64,000 nucleotides of DNA from CAIWHR01 sp963724975 (GTDB lineage Bacteria; Pseudomonadota; Gammaproteobacteria; Burkholderiales; Casimicrobiaceae): the NCBI GenBank assembly GCA_963724975.1, contig CAVRXB010000008.1, forward strand, positions 186,001-250,000, given 5' to 3'. A model generated the notes under the pieces. That model was not told where the DNA came from and did not search any database. It saw nothing but the letters and a program-made list of their open reading frames with translations. The translations under genes were made by a program, and so were the position numbers. Shown piece by piece: positions 24,665 through 34,128 of this stretch. Within the stretch, counting starts at the first letter, position 1. Each line of letters starts with the position of its first letter.

Positions 24665-27124
24665 ATGCCCGTCCTGCCGTTTGCGCTCGTCGCGTTCGCT
24701 GTTGGCACCGTGTTGCTGCAGTGGCAGCCGTCGCTGCCGGCGGCGCGGGAGTGGATGGGCGCGGCGGCGGCACTCGGGCTCTGCGCGGTTTGGGTCCGCC
24801 ATTGCCTCGGACCTGCGATTGTCACCGCGAACATCGTGTCCGTTCTCGCCGTTGCAGCAGCGGGTACGCTGGGATTCGGGTACGCAGCCTGGCGCGCCGA
24901 AGTTCGCCTTGCCGAAGCGCTGTCGCCGGAATGGGAAGGTGTTGATATCGCGGTGACGGGCGTCATCGAGGATCTTCCGGCGGTCTCTGACCAGGGTACG
25001 CGGTTTGCATTGGTGGTGGAGCGCGTGGAAACGCAAGGTGCGTCGGTACCCGAGCACTTGTCGCTCGCATGGTATGCGCAGCGCCGAAAGGACGGGGAGG
25101 TCGACGATGTGCCGGATCTCGTCGCAGGGGAGCGCTGGCGTCTGGTGGTGCGGCTAAAGCGGCCACACGGTACGGTGAATCCACACGGGTTCGACGTCGA
25201 AGCCTGGTTACTGGAAAACGGCTTTCGCGCGACGGGTTACGTGCGCAACGATGGGAACTCGCGGCTCGCAAGCTTTGCGGGTCGTGCATCGGATTACGTG
25301 CAGCGCGCACGCACGGCAGTGCGCACGCGCATCGTGGCCGCGTTGCCGGACGCGCCGTATGCAGGCGTCATCGTCGCGCTGACCATCGGCGAGCAGCGCG
25401 CGATTCCAGAAGCACAATGGCGCGTGTTCAACCGTACCGGAATCACCCACCTCATCAGCATCTCGGGATTGCACGTGACGGTGTTCGCGGCGATTGCGGG
25501 CGGACTCGCATATTTGCTCGCGCGGCGCAGCGCGCGGCTGACCGAACGTCTTCCCGCGCGCAAGGTCGCGGCCCTTGTCGGCGTGATCGCGGCGACGCTC
25601 TACGTGCTGCTCGCCGGCGCGCAGGTTCCCGCCGTGCGTACGCTCCTCATGCTTGCCGTGGGCGCAGCAGGGCTTTGTCTCGCGCGGCCGGGAACGGCAA
25701 GGGTTGTCTGGCTGTGGGCGTTGGTGGTCGTCCTCGTCTGGTACCCTTGGGCCGGATTCGCACCCGGATTCTGGCTTTCGTTTGGAGCGGTCGGGCTGCT
25801 TCTCTACGCGCATGCGGGACGGCTTGCGAGTCCTGCTCCAGCTTCGCGCATCGCGCGCGTGGTGCGAGGATTGCGCGCCGCAACGCGTACGCAGCTGCTG
25901 GTCACGATTGGCCTCGTTCCGGGCACGCTCGCGTTGTTCCAGCAGGTATCGCTCGTGTCTCCGCTGGCAAACGCGCTGGCGATCCCCGCCGTCACTTTCG
26001 TTGTCGTGCCGCTCGCGCTCGTTGGCATCGTCGTTCCGGCGGCGTGGCCGTTTCAGGCTGCGCACGTGGTATTCGCGGCGTTGATGATGCCGCTCGATTG
26101 GCTGTCGGCGGCGCCTGCCGCCGTCTGGCAACAGCATGCGCCCTGCGCGTGGACGACCGTGGTTGCGATCGGTGGTATCGCATGGCTCGCCGCACCGCGC
26201 GGCGTGCCGGGACGGGCGCTGGGCCTGCTTGCGCTCATTCCACTCTTTGTCGTGCGCCCACCGGCGCCCGATCCGGGAACATTTGCGATGAGCGTGCTCG
26301 ACGTCGGTCAAGGGCTCGCCGTCGTCGTGCAAACCCACGGACACGCGCTTCTCTACGATACGGGGCCCCGATATACGGAGGCGGCGGATGCCGGGAACAG
26401 AATCGTCGCGCCGTTCCTGCGCGCGATTGGCGTCCGTCGTCTGGACGGCATGATTGTCACGCACCAGGATTCAGACCACAGCGGCGGCGCGCTCTCGATC
26501 CTGCAGACGGTTCCGGTCGACTGGCTCGCCTCGTCACTGCCCGCGGATCACGCCATAGTGGGGCAGCGCGTCCGTGACGGCGACGCGCCGATCCGATGTG
26601 CCGCCGGCCAACGCTGGGAATGGGACGGCGTGCGTTTCGCGATCCTGCAGCCTGCGTCGTCGCTCTACGATGCGCCTCGCATCAAGCCGAACGACCTCTC
26701 GTGCGTCGTCCGCATCGACTCGAACCATGGCAGCGTGTTGCTCACGGGCGACCTCGAAGCGCGCGGCGAACTCGATCTCGTGCGCCGCGATGCGGAGGCG
26801 CTCAAGGCGGACGTTCTGCTCGTGCCGCACCACGGGAGTCTCACGTCGTCCACGCCTGCGTTCATCGCCGCTGTCGCGCCGGAAATCGCGGTGTATACGC
26901 CCGGTTATCGCAATCGCTTCGGCCATCCGCGGCCGGCGGTGGTCGCGCGTTACGAGGCCGCGGGGGTCCGGACCTTTCGCACCGATTACGACGGCGCGCT
27001 GACGTTCATGTTCGCGCCGGACGTGTCGAGGCTGCCGCGTGCCGAACGCGAGCACGACCAGCGGTATTGGCGCGACGCGCCGGTCCGCGAACCGCTCCCG
27101 CCGCCGGACGAATTCCCGCATTGA
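24665..27124 (+). CDS. comEC: ComEC/Rec2 DNA uptake channel protein
   Basis: About 819 residues from ATG 24665; the frame is open to a TTG at 24626. The N-terminus is hydrophobic, then a DUF4131/OB-like domain around residues 60-200, the ComEC competence domain with many membrane helices (I-S-I-S-G-L-H-V near 265), and a C-terminal metallo-beta-lactamase domain with T-H-Q-D-S-D-H-S-G-G near 597. It forms the inner-membrane channel passing single-stranded DNA in natural transformation. All three domains are intact, so competence is plausible if other com genes exist elsewhere. Confidence 0.93.
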   Translation: MPVLPFALVAFAVGTVLLQWQPSLPAAREWMGAAAALGLCAVWVRHCLGPAIVTANIVSVLAVAAAGTLGFGYAAWRAEVRLAEALSPEWEGVDIAVTGVIEDLPAVSDQGTRFALVVERVETQGASVPEHLSLAWYAQRRKDGEVDDVPDLVAGERWRLVVRLKRPHGTVNPHGFDVEAWLLENGFRATGYVRNDGNSRLASFAGRASDYVQRARTAVRTRIVAALPDAPYAGVIVALTIGEQRAIPEAQWRVFNRTGITHLISISGLHVTVFAAIAGGLAYLLARRSARLTERLPARKVAALVGVIAATLYVLLAGAQVPAVRTLLMLAVGAAGLCLARPGTARVVWLWALVVVLVWYPWAGFAPGFWLSFGAVGLLLYAHAGRLASPAPASRIARVVRGLRAATRTQLLVTIGLVPGTLALFQQVSLVSPLANALAIPAVTFVVVPLALVGIVVPAAWPFQAAHVVFAALMMPLDWLSAAPAAVWQQHAPCAWTTVVAIGGIAWLAAPRGVPGRALGLLALIPLFVVRPPAPDPGTFAMSVLDVGQGLAVVVQTHGHALLYDTGPRYTEAADAGNRIVAPFLRAIGVRRLDGMIVTHQDSDHSGGALSILQTVPVDWLASSLPADHAIVGQRVRDGDAPIRCAAGQRWEWDGVRFAILQPASSLYDAPRIKPNDLSCVVRIDSNHGSVLLTGDLEARGELDLVRRDAEALKADVLLVPHHGSLTSSTPAFIAAVAPEIAVYTPGYRNRFGHPRPAVVARYEAAGVRTFRTDYDGALTFMFAPDVSRLPRAEREHDQRYWRDAPVREPLPPPDEFPH

Positions 27125-27158
27125 CCGCCGGCGTCGCAATTGCCTAGACTTCGGAACA

Positions 27159-28205
27159 ATGGGCCCGACGACGCGCCGCAGAGCTTCGGCATTGTGCATG
27201 TCGGCGCTGCTCGCGGCGGAAGTATCGCTCGCGACGCCAACGTTCGCGCAAGACGCCGTGAAGGCAAAGGCGTTGAAGCTTTCTGTCGCCGTTGGTCCGG
27301 CTTTTGCCCTCGGCAAGAGCGCGGAGGTCTGGGCGAAGCTTGTTGCGGAACGAAGTGACGGCGCACTCGCAATTGACCTCCATCCGGGCGCGACGCTTGC
27401 GCAACGTGATCCTGATCGCGAATTCGCCGCATTGCGTGACGGTGCGGCGGATCTCGCCGTTGGTTCGACGCTTCATTGGTCGGTGCAAGTAAACGAGCTC
27501 ATCGTGGTCGGCCTGCCGTGGCTCGCGGCGGACCGGAACGAATTGGCGGCGCTTGCGACCGGCACCGTGCAGGAACGTTTGTTCGCGGCCATCACGCACG
27601 CCGGTGCCGTTCCGCTGGCGCTCGCGCCGCTCGATCACCGCGCGATCGCCACCCGCTCCAATGCCGTTCGCACGGTGGACGATTTGCGCGGTCAGAAGCT
27701 CCGGACCACATCGTCGCACTACCTTGTCGAGTTCTATTCCGCTCTCGGCGCGCTTCCATTCGCGATGCCCTTTGCGGACGCTGCGAACCGGTTCAGCGCG
27801 GGAACGCTGGACGCGCAGGAAGGGCCGATTGCGACATTTGCGGCGATTCGTATTGACGGCCTCGGGTTGCGCCACGTGACGCTGTGGGATGCGGTCGCGG
27901 AGCTCGCCATCTTCGCCGTGAATCGCTCGGTGTGGGAGAAATTGACCGTCGAGCAGCGAGCGCTCGTCCAGACGGCGGCATTGTCCGCGGCGAGCGAGCT
28001 CGCGACGCTCGCAGCCGCCGAGCACGAAACGGCGCTGGCGACGCTGAAGAGCCGCGACGTCAGTTTTCTTCGCCTCACTTCCAGTGGGCGCGCTGCGTTT
28101 GCCGCGGCCGCGCGGCCCGTTTACGACAAATGGGCAGCCGTCGCGGGCGAAGAGCTTGTGCGCGCCGCCGAGAGCGCCGTCATGGCGGCGAAGCCGGTGC
28201 GGTAA
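27159..28205 (+). CDS. TRAP transporter substrate-binding protein (DctP family)
   Basis: A 348-residue secreted protein. A signal peptide ends in A-T-P-T-F-A-Q near residue 31. The remainder follows the DctP fold: an N-terminal lobe with A-E-V-W-A-K-L-V, a D-G-A-A-D-L-A-V-G segment near 95, the V-D-D-L-R-G-Q-K-L-R-T motif near 172 and F-A-D-A-A-N-R-F-S-A-G-T-L-D-A-Q-E near 208. It would deliver an organic acid to a QM permease in the membrane. No permease gene adjoins it; the nearest QM pair is at 38902-40691. Sequence drift from classical DctP makes the ligand uncertain. Confidence 0.82.
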   Translation: MGPTTRRRASALCMSALLAAEVSLATPTFAQDAVKAKALKLSVAVGPAFALGKSAEVWAKLVAERSDGALAIDLHPGATLAQRDPDREFAALRDGAADLAVGSTLHWSVQVNELIVVGLPWLAADRNELAALATGTVQERLFAAITHAGAVPLALAPLDHRAIATRSNAVRTVDDLRGQKLRTTSSHYLVEFYSALGALPFAMPFADAANRFSAGTLDAQEGPIATFAAIRIDGLGLRHVTLWDAVAELAIFAVNRSVWEKLTVEQRALVQTAALSAASELATLAAAEHETALATLKSRDVSFLRLTSSGRAAFAAAARPVYDKWAAVAGEELVRAAESAVMAAKPVR

Positions 28206-28220
28206 TCGGCGTTGCAGCTA

Positions 28221-28488
28221 GGGCCTGTTCACACTATGGGCACATACGCGTTGCACGGCCGAAAACGCCCGGCACAAGGCGCGGAGGCGAAGGCGGGTCG
28301 GGCACCCGGCGAGACTTCGCGACGCAGTGATGGGCGTTTTTCGGCAGCAACCCGAAGGGAACGGGCATCATGGGACGCCACTCTGCGTTGCCCTCCTCGC
28401 GAAGACGCCCAGTCTTCGCTTCGTCGTGCGCCTTGATTGGCGCCCCCTGCCGCCCGTTCGCGTTTGCGTCCATAGTGTGAACAGGCCC
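28221..28488 (-). mobile_element. Repeat family copy C: full-length 268-bp MITE-like element
   Basis: Ends are GGGCCTGTTCACACTATGG and its exact complement, 19 bp, flanked by TA (28219-28220, 28489-28490). On the minus strand, TA plus the first G forms the TAG stop of the peptidase gene ending at 28488; the far side also reads TAG. Internal structure: CCGAAAACGCCC (28259-28270) pairs with 28332-28344, and a hairpin GCGAAGAC-GCCCA-GTCTTCGC lies at 28399-28419. It is strongly similar to copy D, in the same orientation, and is non-coding. Confidence 0.9.
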
Positions 28489-29474
28489 TAGCCGACGAAT
28501 CGCCCGAGCCGAACCGCGGTTTCGCCTGTGCGTGGACGGCGCGTCGGCATGATGAGCACGCATTCGTCGTACGGAGTTCGTATCTCTCCATCGCCGTCGC
28601 GGGCGAGGAGTGTTCCCGCGTGTGGCACGACGGCAAGTCCTTGGACCGGTATTACGAAGGCGAAGGCGTCAGTCGTGATCGTCACCGCGTCAGTGACTTC
28701 GATCACCTTCTGCGCTGGCATCGGCAGTGGCTCGACGAATTGCTCGAGGAATGCCTGGTCGGCCATTCCGAAATGCCGCAGGAATAGGAGCGTCGCCTGG
28801 CGCGCGATGTCGGGCGAGCCGCTCTCCCAGTGCTGGCCGCACTCGACGAGCAACGCGGTGCGCGGATCGTCGGCATCGTCGAAGAACGCGTAGTCGCGCA
28901 GCCGGCGCCCGGCCGCGTGACCGCCATCGACGATGATATAGGCGGGCATGCCAAGCGCTTGCGCGAGCAGAACCCCCTTGCGCTGTCGTCCAGCCATGGC
29001 GAGTGCCGGGCACGGATCGGTCATCGAGTGCAGATCGAGGAGATATTCGACGTCGTCATAGAGCGGCCGCAGCTCGCGCGCACGTTGAAGCTCGGTGCTC
29101 GTGCGGGAGCTCTCCAGCACTTCCGTTGTCCACAGTCGGTTGAAGTCCTCATCGACACAGCGCGACGAGAAAGGTTCGGCAGGATCGAACGTCCGATACG
29201 CAGCGACGTTGGCGAAGCAGATCGTGAGCGCTCCGCGGGTCGGGCGCATTCCGCTATCGAGCAACCAGTCGAGCGCGATCGCACCACACACCTCGTTGCC
29301 GTGCGTCAACGCCTGTACGAGCACGTGAGGGCCCGCGCGCTCGCTGGCGAACGTCCAAACATAGGGGATGCCGGCGTTGCCCGCGGCCCAGCGGTCGAGA
29401 TTCGGAAACGCGACCTCGATGACCGGACCGCTTGCGAGGTCGCCGCCGGATGCGATGACTCGGCGGACGTCCAT
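28488..29474 (-). CDS. Succinylglutamate desuccinylase/aspartoacylase family protein
   Basis: About 328 residues from the ATG at 29474, 14 bases after the argE-like stop; the open frame reaches 29543 within that gene. Zinc-peptidase motifs of the AstE/AspA family are visible: T-H-G-N-E-V (residue ~57) as first zinc ligands, F-A-N, R-C-V-D-E-D-F-N-R, D-L-H-S-M near 148 as third zinc ligand, and E-C-G-Q-H-W near 214 with the catalytic glutamate. It hydrolyses an N-acyl amino acid or carboxypeptide. Pairing with the ArgE-type deacetylase suggests a shared catabolic role. Its stop is shared with element copy C. Confidence 0.87.
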   Translation of the reverse strand: MDVRRVIASGGDLASGPVIEVAFPNLDRWAAGNAGIPYVWTFASERAGPHVLVQALTHGNEVCGAIALDWLLDSGMRPTRGALTICFANVAAYRTFDPAEPFSSRCVDEDFNRLWTTEVLESSRTSTELQRARELRPLYDDVEYLLDLHSMTDPCPALAMAGRQRKGVLLAQALGMPAYIIVDGGHAAGRRLRDYAFFDDADDPRTALLVECGQHWESGSPDIARQATLLFLRHFGMADQAFLEQFVEPLPMPAQKVIEVTDAVTITTDAFAFVIPVQGLAVVPHAGTLLARDGDGEIRTPYDECVLIMPTRRPRTGETAVRLGRFVG

Positions 29475-29487
29475 CAGGTCAACAGCG

Positions 29488-30708
29488 TCATGAAACGCAG
29501 ACGCGATCTGCGAGCTGGCGCATGAAAGCCTCGCAACGCGCAAGTTGATCGATGCTCACCCATTCGTTCGGCTGGTGCGCCTGCGCTATATGGCCCGGAC
29601 CGCAGATGATTGCCGGTATGGAGGCGGCATGAAAAAGCGAAGCCTCGGTGCCGAACGATACCTTGCCATGGCCGTCGGCGACGTTGCATTCGCGACCGAG
29701 CTCGGCGATCTCGGTATCGCCGTCCGTATCGAATCCAGGCATCGTCGAGAGCGCATCGAATTCGATGTGCGCGTCGGCGGCGATTTTGCGCATTTCGGGC
29801 AGGAAGCGTTCCGCATACGCCTTGACCTCGGCGAACAGCTCATCGGGATCGTCGAACGGAAGATGACGAATTTCGAAATCGAACGAGCAATCGCGCGGCA
29901 CGATGTTGAGCGCGGTGCCGCCGTGGATCACGCCGGTATGAACGGTCGTGAAGGGCACGTCGTACGCGTGATCGAACGCGCCGTCGTCGCGAAACGAGCG
30001 CGCCATGTTCGTGAGGTAGGTCACGACCTCGCAGGCAATCTGCACGGCGTTGACGCCGAGCGGCGTGAGCGACGAGTGCGCCTCGTGCCCGCGCACGCGG
30101 CATCGCCAGCTCTTCTTCCCCTTGTGCGCGACGACAAGCTCCATGCCGGTCGGTTCGCCGACGATGCAGCCCAGCGGCGAAATGCCACAGCGTCTGACGT
30201 CGGCAATCAACCGACGGACTCCGACGCATCCGACCTCTTCGTCGTAGGACAGGGCGAAATGCACGGGACGTCTCAGCCCGCGACGCGTAAATTCGGGGAC
30301 GAGCGCGAGGCCGGTGGCCGAGAAGCTCTTCATGTCGGTGACGCCGCGGCCGTAGATCTTGTCGCCGATTCTGGTCGCGGTGAACGGATTCGTGTCCCAG
30401 GGTTGACCGTCGACGGGAACGACGTCGGTGTGACCGGACAACACGACGCCGCCCTCGGTCGTATTGCCGTCGCGCGCAGGCAGTGTCGCAAACAGGTTCG
30501 CCTTGCGCCTGTCGTCGTTGAACGTCAGCGTTGATTCGACGCCATGCGACTCGAGATAGCCGATTGCCCAGTCGATCAGCGCAAGATTGGAATCGCGGCT
30601 CGTGGTGTCGAAGGCCACCAGCGTTTGAATCAGTGGCCACGCGATGAGATCAAGCTCGACGCTAGCGGCGGCCGGGCGGATCGTAGAGAGCGTTTCGAGA
30701 GCGTTCAT
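29488..30708 (-). CDS. argE: Acetylornithine deacetylase (ArgE/M20 family)
   Basis: A 406-residue M20 metallopeptidase. Zinc ligands appear in V-V-L-S-G-H-T-D-V-V-P near residue 80, Y-G-R-G-V-T-D-M-K near 113, S-Y-D-E-E-V-G-C near 143, and C-G-P-G-H-I-A-Q-A-H at the C-terminus; the dimerisation segment R-G-H-E-A-H-S-S is near 200. It removes acetyl groups from N-acetylornithine or related amino acids using two zinc ions. ATG 30708 begins at the family N-terminus; the frame extends further upstream without homology. A duplicate catabolic role beside the aspartoacylase-like gene is also possible. Confidence 0.9.
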   Translation of the reverse strand: MNALETLSTIRPAAASVELDLIAWPLIQTLVAFDTTSRDSNLALIDWAIGYLESHGVESTLTFNDDRRKANLFATLPARDGNTTEGGVVLSGHTDVVPVDGQPWDTNPFTATRIGDKIYGRGVTDMKSFSATGLALVPEFTRRGLRRPVHFALSYDEEVGCVGVRRLIADVRRCGISPLGCIVGEPTGMELVVAHKGKKSWRCRVRGHEAHSSLTPLGVNAVQIACEVVTYLTNMARSFRDDGAFDHAYDVPFTTVHTGVIHGGTALNIVPRDCSFDFEIRHLPFDDPDELFAEVKAYAERFLPEMRKIAADAHIEFDALSTMPGFDTDGDTEIAELGRECNVADGHGKVSFGTEASLFHAASIPAIICGPGHIAQAHQPNEWVSIDQLARCEAFMRQLADRVCVS

Positions 30709-30874
30709 GCAGCCTCGATGACCGTGATTGGCGAGCGACAAAATCGATGAAGCAGCATAGGCAGACCGGACCCCACTGTCAAACGCTGGAGGGCGTCCTA
30801 CGCGCAACTTCATGTGACTGGAATCGACGTGCGCTGCAATCGCGTCATAATGATAGTTTGAGGACGAGGCCAGG

Positions 30875-31993
30875 ATGATGCCGCTGACGCGCCACGGGGC
30901 GGTCTTTGCCGTTGTAGTCACGTTGCAGTGCGGAACCGTCGCTGCGCAAACAACGCTGCCTCTCGAGACGATTCGCTTGCCGCCGGGATTTGCGATCGAG
31001 CTTGTCGCGCGTGTACCGAGTGCGCGCGCGATGACGTGGGGAGCCCACGGCACGTTGTTCGTGGGCTCCGTCGCGGGCAAGGTCTACGCGTTGACGCTGC
31101 CTCCGGCCGGCACGAAAGGCGAAGCCGCGATCAAGATCGTCGCATCGGGCCTCACCGAACCCGCGGGCGTCACCTTCAGAAACGGTGCGCTCTATGTTTC
31201 AGCTGTCGATCGAATCCTGCGCTTCGACGATATCGAACGGCGACTCGCCGATCCTCCGCGGCCGGTCGTGGTCACCGATCGACTCCCGAGCGATCGTCAT
31301 CACGGGCGCAAATTCATCGCGTTCGGCCCCGATGGCAAGCTCTATGCAAACATTGGAGCGCCCTGCAATGTCTGCGAGCTCGATCAAGCGCGTTACGGCA
31401 ACATAACGCGGATGAATGCGGATGGCAGCGGCTTCGAAGTGTTCGCCAAGGGCGAGCGAAATTCCGTGGGGTTCGACTGGGATCCGCGCACGCGCGAGCT
31501 CTGGTTCACCGTCAACGGCCGCGACATGATGGGCGACGACACGCCGCCCGACACACTCAACCACGCGCCGAAGCCGGGGCTCGATTTCGGATTTCCGTAT
31601 TGTCACGCCGGGACGATTCCCGATCCCGAATTCGGGCGCAAGCACCCGTGCAGCGAGTTCGCGCCGCCCGCGCAGAAGCTCGGCCCGCACGTTGCGGCGC
31701 TCGGCATGCGCTTTTACACGGGCGGCCAGTTTCCGTCCCGCTATCGCGATCAGATCTTCATTGCCGAACACGGGTCATGGAATCGCAGCCACAAGATCGG
31801 CTATCGAGTGTCTTTGGTAACGCTCGATGAGCAGAGGCGCGCCGTCGGCTACGAGCCGTTCGCCGAAGGGTGGCTGCAGGACGAGCACGCGTGGGGCCGC
31901 CCAGCGGACGTGTTGGTCTCGCCGGACGGCTCGCTACTTGTGTCAGACGACAGCGCGGGAGCGATCTACCGGATCAGGTACGTGAAGTCTTAG
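30875..31993 (+). CDS. PQQ-dependent sugar/sorbosone dehydrogenase-like beta-propeller protein
   Basis: A 372-residue secreted protein with signal peptide cut after T-V-A-A-Q-near residue 25. The rest is a glucose/sorbosone dehydrogenase six-bladed propeller, with L-P-P-G-F-A-I-E-L near the start, F-G-P-D-G-K-L-Y near 149, G-E-R-N-S-V-G-F-D-W near 194, L-D-F-G-F-P-Y-C near 233 and E-H-G-S-W-N-R-S near 292. These match L-sorbosone dehydrogenase-like proteins, probably using PQQ in the periplasm. A C-N-V-C pair near 161 is notable, but no C-x-x-C-H haem site is present. Its stop overlaps the convergent small gene by four bases. Confidence 0.85.
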   Translation: MMPLTRHGAVFAVVVTLQCGTVAAQTTLPLETIRLPPGFAIELVARVPSARAMTWGAHGTLFVGSVAGKVYALTLPPAGTKGEAAIKIVASGLTEPAGVTFRNGALYVSAVDRILRFDDIERRLADPPRPVVVTDRLPSDRHHGRKFIAFGPDGKLYANIGAPCNVCELDQARYGNITRMNADGSGFEVFAKGERNSVGFDWDPRTRELWFTVNGRDMMGDDTPPDTLNHAPKPGLDFGFPYCHAGTIPDPEFGRKHPCSEFAPPAQKLGPHVAALGMRFYTGGQFPSRYRDQIFIAEHGSWNRSHKIGYRVSLVTLDEQRRAVGYEPFAEGWLQDEHAWGRPADVLVSPDGSLLVSDDSAGAIYRIRYVKS

Positions 31994-32316
31994 CGCCCGT
32001 AGTAGCCGTAATAGCTGACTGCGGGGGGCCCATAGTAGACCGGCGCCGGGGCGACGTACCTGTAGGGGTAGACGACCGGCGCGACCGGGCGATACCACGA
32101 CCGGTGGTGGTACCCATGCCCATAGCCGTAGCCAGAACCGCGGTAACCGCCCCAGTAGGGTTGCCCCGCCGACACGGCGAATCCGGGGCCACCCACCGAA
32201 ACGCTCCAGCTGACATTGTTCGCTGATGCAGAAGGGGCGAATGCGGCGCCTCCCGCCAAGGTGGCGGCGAGCGCGGCGATGAGCGCGATGCGGCGTGACG
32301 GTGACGGTATCGACAT
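31990..32316 (-). CDS. Small secreted Gly/Tyr-rich hypothetical protein
   Basis: A 108-residue protein. A clear signal peptide (residues 1-32, cut after A-S-A) is followed by a mature region rich in Tyr, Gly, Pro and Val, with a G-Y-G-Y-G-H-G-Y-H-H patch and repeated Y-Y-G or V-Y-Y-G-P. AGGAGGTT lies just upstream of the ATG, an unusually strong ribosome-binding site suggesting high expression. I do not recognise a named family with confidence. Such proteins occur often as envelope or surface proteins in betaproteobacteria. Confidence 0.8.
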   Translation of the reverse strand: MSIPSPSRRIALIAALAATLAGGAAFAPSASANNVSWSVSVGGPGFAVSAGQPYWGGYRGSGYGYGHGYHHRSWYRPVAPVVYPYRYVAPAPVYYGPPAVSYYGYYGR

Positions 32317-32541
32317 ATAAACCTCCTCGTTGCGTGTTCGCACGAATCCGTAATACCAATTCGACGGTTTCTCGGGCGTGCTGGTTCCGTGAACGCCCTT
32401 TAGCGGGATCGGGTTGACCCGGTTACAAATGGAAACGAATAACCTGTAAACGCCGGCGTTTTGTGGTGAGCAAGCAGGTTGCGCTATCCTTCGCGAGAGC
32501 CGGAACGCAGCCCGCGGACGGCCGCTGAACCGGGAGTCTGC

Positions 32542-34128
32542 GTGCCGCATTTCGTACTCATACCGCTCTTACGCTCGATCTTGTTGCTCGGGATTGTTGC
32601 GACACCGGTTGCTGCCTTCGGGGCGAACCTGACGATCGGCCTCGGCACCGACGTCACCGCGCTCGATCCGCATTATCACAACGTCACGCCGAACAATAAC
32701 GTCGCCGCCCATATTTTCGGCTACCTCGTGCAGCGCAGCGAGAAGTCGCAGCTCGAGCCCGGGCTTGCCACCGAGTGGAAGACGATCGATCCACTGACGT
32801 GGGAATTCAAGCTGCGGCGCGGCGTCAAGTTTCACGATGGCAGCGATTTCACCGCTGCCGATGTCGTCGCGTCAATCGAACGTGTGCCCACCGTGCCGAA
32901 CAGTCCGTCGCCGTTTACCGCATTCACGAAGCAGATCAAGGATATGGTCGTTGTCGATCCGTACACCATACGGTTCAGGACAGCCACGCCGTACCCGCTG
33001 ATGCCGTCCGACATGACGCAGGTCGTGATGATCTCCAAGGCGGCCGCGAAAGCCACGACCGACGATTTCAATTCGGGCAAGGCGGCTGTCGGTACCGGCC
33101 CGTACAAGCTTGTGCGCTATGCGAAGGGCGACCGGATCGAGCTTGCGCGCAATGATGCGTATTGGGGCGGGACCACGCCGTGGGAGAAGGTGACGCTGCG
33201 TCTCCTGCCGCAGGATGCGTCACGGGTCGCGGCGCTGCTGTCCGGCGACGTCCAGGCGATCGAAAACGTGCCGACGACCGACGTCGCGCAGCTCAGGAAA
33301 GACAAGCGGCTCGCGACCTACCGGATCGTCGCCGACCGCCTTATCTTCCTGCACATGGACAGCGATCGCGAGGTGTCGCCATTCATCACCGACAAGTCCG
33401 GCAAGCCCCTCGCCAAAAATCCACTCAAGGATCCGCGCGTGCGCAAGGCGATCTCTAAATCGCTCAACCGGCAGGCGATGGTCGAGAAAGTCATGGAAGG
33501 CGAGGCGATCCCTTCCGGACAGCTCGTTGCCGACTTCCTGTTCGGTGCGACGAAGAACCTGAAGGTCGAGCCCTTCGATCCCGCAGGCGCGAAGAAACTG
33601 CTCGCCGAAGCAGGCTATCCCGAAGGCTTCGCGCTCACGATCCATGCGCCGAACAACCGCTACGTGAATGACGCTAAAATAGCGCAGGCAGTCGCGCAGA
33701 TGCTAAGCCGCGTCGGTATCGACACCGCTGTCGTCGCGATGCCGTCATCGACGTTTTTCACGCAAGCGACGGAGCTCAAGTTCAGCTTCATGCTGGTCGG
33801 TTGGAGTACCGGCACCGGCGAAGCGTCGTCCGCTCTGAAGGCGCTGCTCATGACATACAACCGCGACAAGGGTTATGGCACCGCAAACCGGGGCCGCTAT
33901 TCGAACGCGAAGGTCGATGCGCTGACCGAGGATGCATTGCAAGCGGTCGACGACGTCAAGCGCGAAGCCTACCTGCAGCGCGCAACCGAGCTTGCGATCA
34001 ACGACACTGGCATCGTGCCGCTTCACTTCCAAGTCAATTTGTGGGCGACACGAGACGGCATCACCTACGTCCCGCGCGTCGACGAGAACACGCTGGCATG
34101 GAAATTCAAGCCGGCTTCAGTCAAGTGA
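32542..34128 (+). CDS. ABC transporter substrate-binding protein (peptide/nickel/opine class, SBP_bac_5)
   Basis: About 528 residues from GTG 32542 (CGGGAG upstream); an upstream ATG 32479 would spoil the signal peptide. A signal peptide ends near V-A-A-F-G-A. Family features: L-D-P-H-Y-H-N-V near residue 44, L-A-T-E-W-K, R-R-G-V-K-F-H-D-G-S-D-F-T-A-A-D-V near 92, G-T-G-P-Y-K-L near 185 and R-N-D-A-Y-W-G near 203. It binds peptides or related solutes in the periplasm. No permease or ATPase genes adjoin it; instead an aldehyde dehydrogenase overlaps its stop (GTGA), so the two are probably co-expressed. Confidence 0.92.
   Translation: MPHFVLIPLLRSILLLGIVATPVAAFGANLTIGLGTDVTALDPHYHNVTPNNNVAAHIFGYLVQRSEKSQLEPGLATEWKTIDPLTWEFKLRRGVKFHDGSDFTAADVVASIERVPTVPNSPSPFTAFTKQIKDMVVVDPYTIRFRTATPYPLMPSDMTQVVMISKAAAKATTDDFNSGKAAVGTGPYKLVRYAKGDRIELARNDAYWGGTTPWEKVTLRLLPQDASRVAALLSGDVQAIENVPTTDVAQLRKDKRLATYRIVADRLIFLHMDSDREVSPFITDKSGKPLAKNPLKDPRVRKAISKSLNRQAMVEKVMEGEAIPSGQLVADFLFGATKNLKVEPFDPAGAKKLLAEAGYPEGFALTIHAPNNRYVNDAKIAQAVAQMLSRVGIDTAVVAMPSSTFFTQATELKFSFMLVGWSTGTGEASSALKALLMTYNRDKGYGTANRGRYSNAKVDALTEDALQAVDDVKREAYLQRATELAINDTGIVPLHFQVNLWATRDGITYVPRVDENTLAWKFKPASVK

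Noticed and set aside
28236..28436. Short open frames inside the repeat elements (for example beginning M-G-T-Y-A-L-H-G-R-K-R-P)
   Set aside because: They differ in frame and length between copies, are interrupted in B and E, and the conservation follows stems rather than codons, so they are treated as non-coding.
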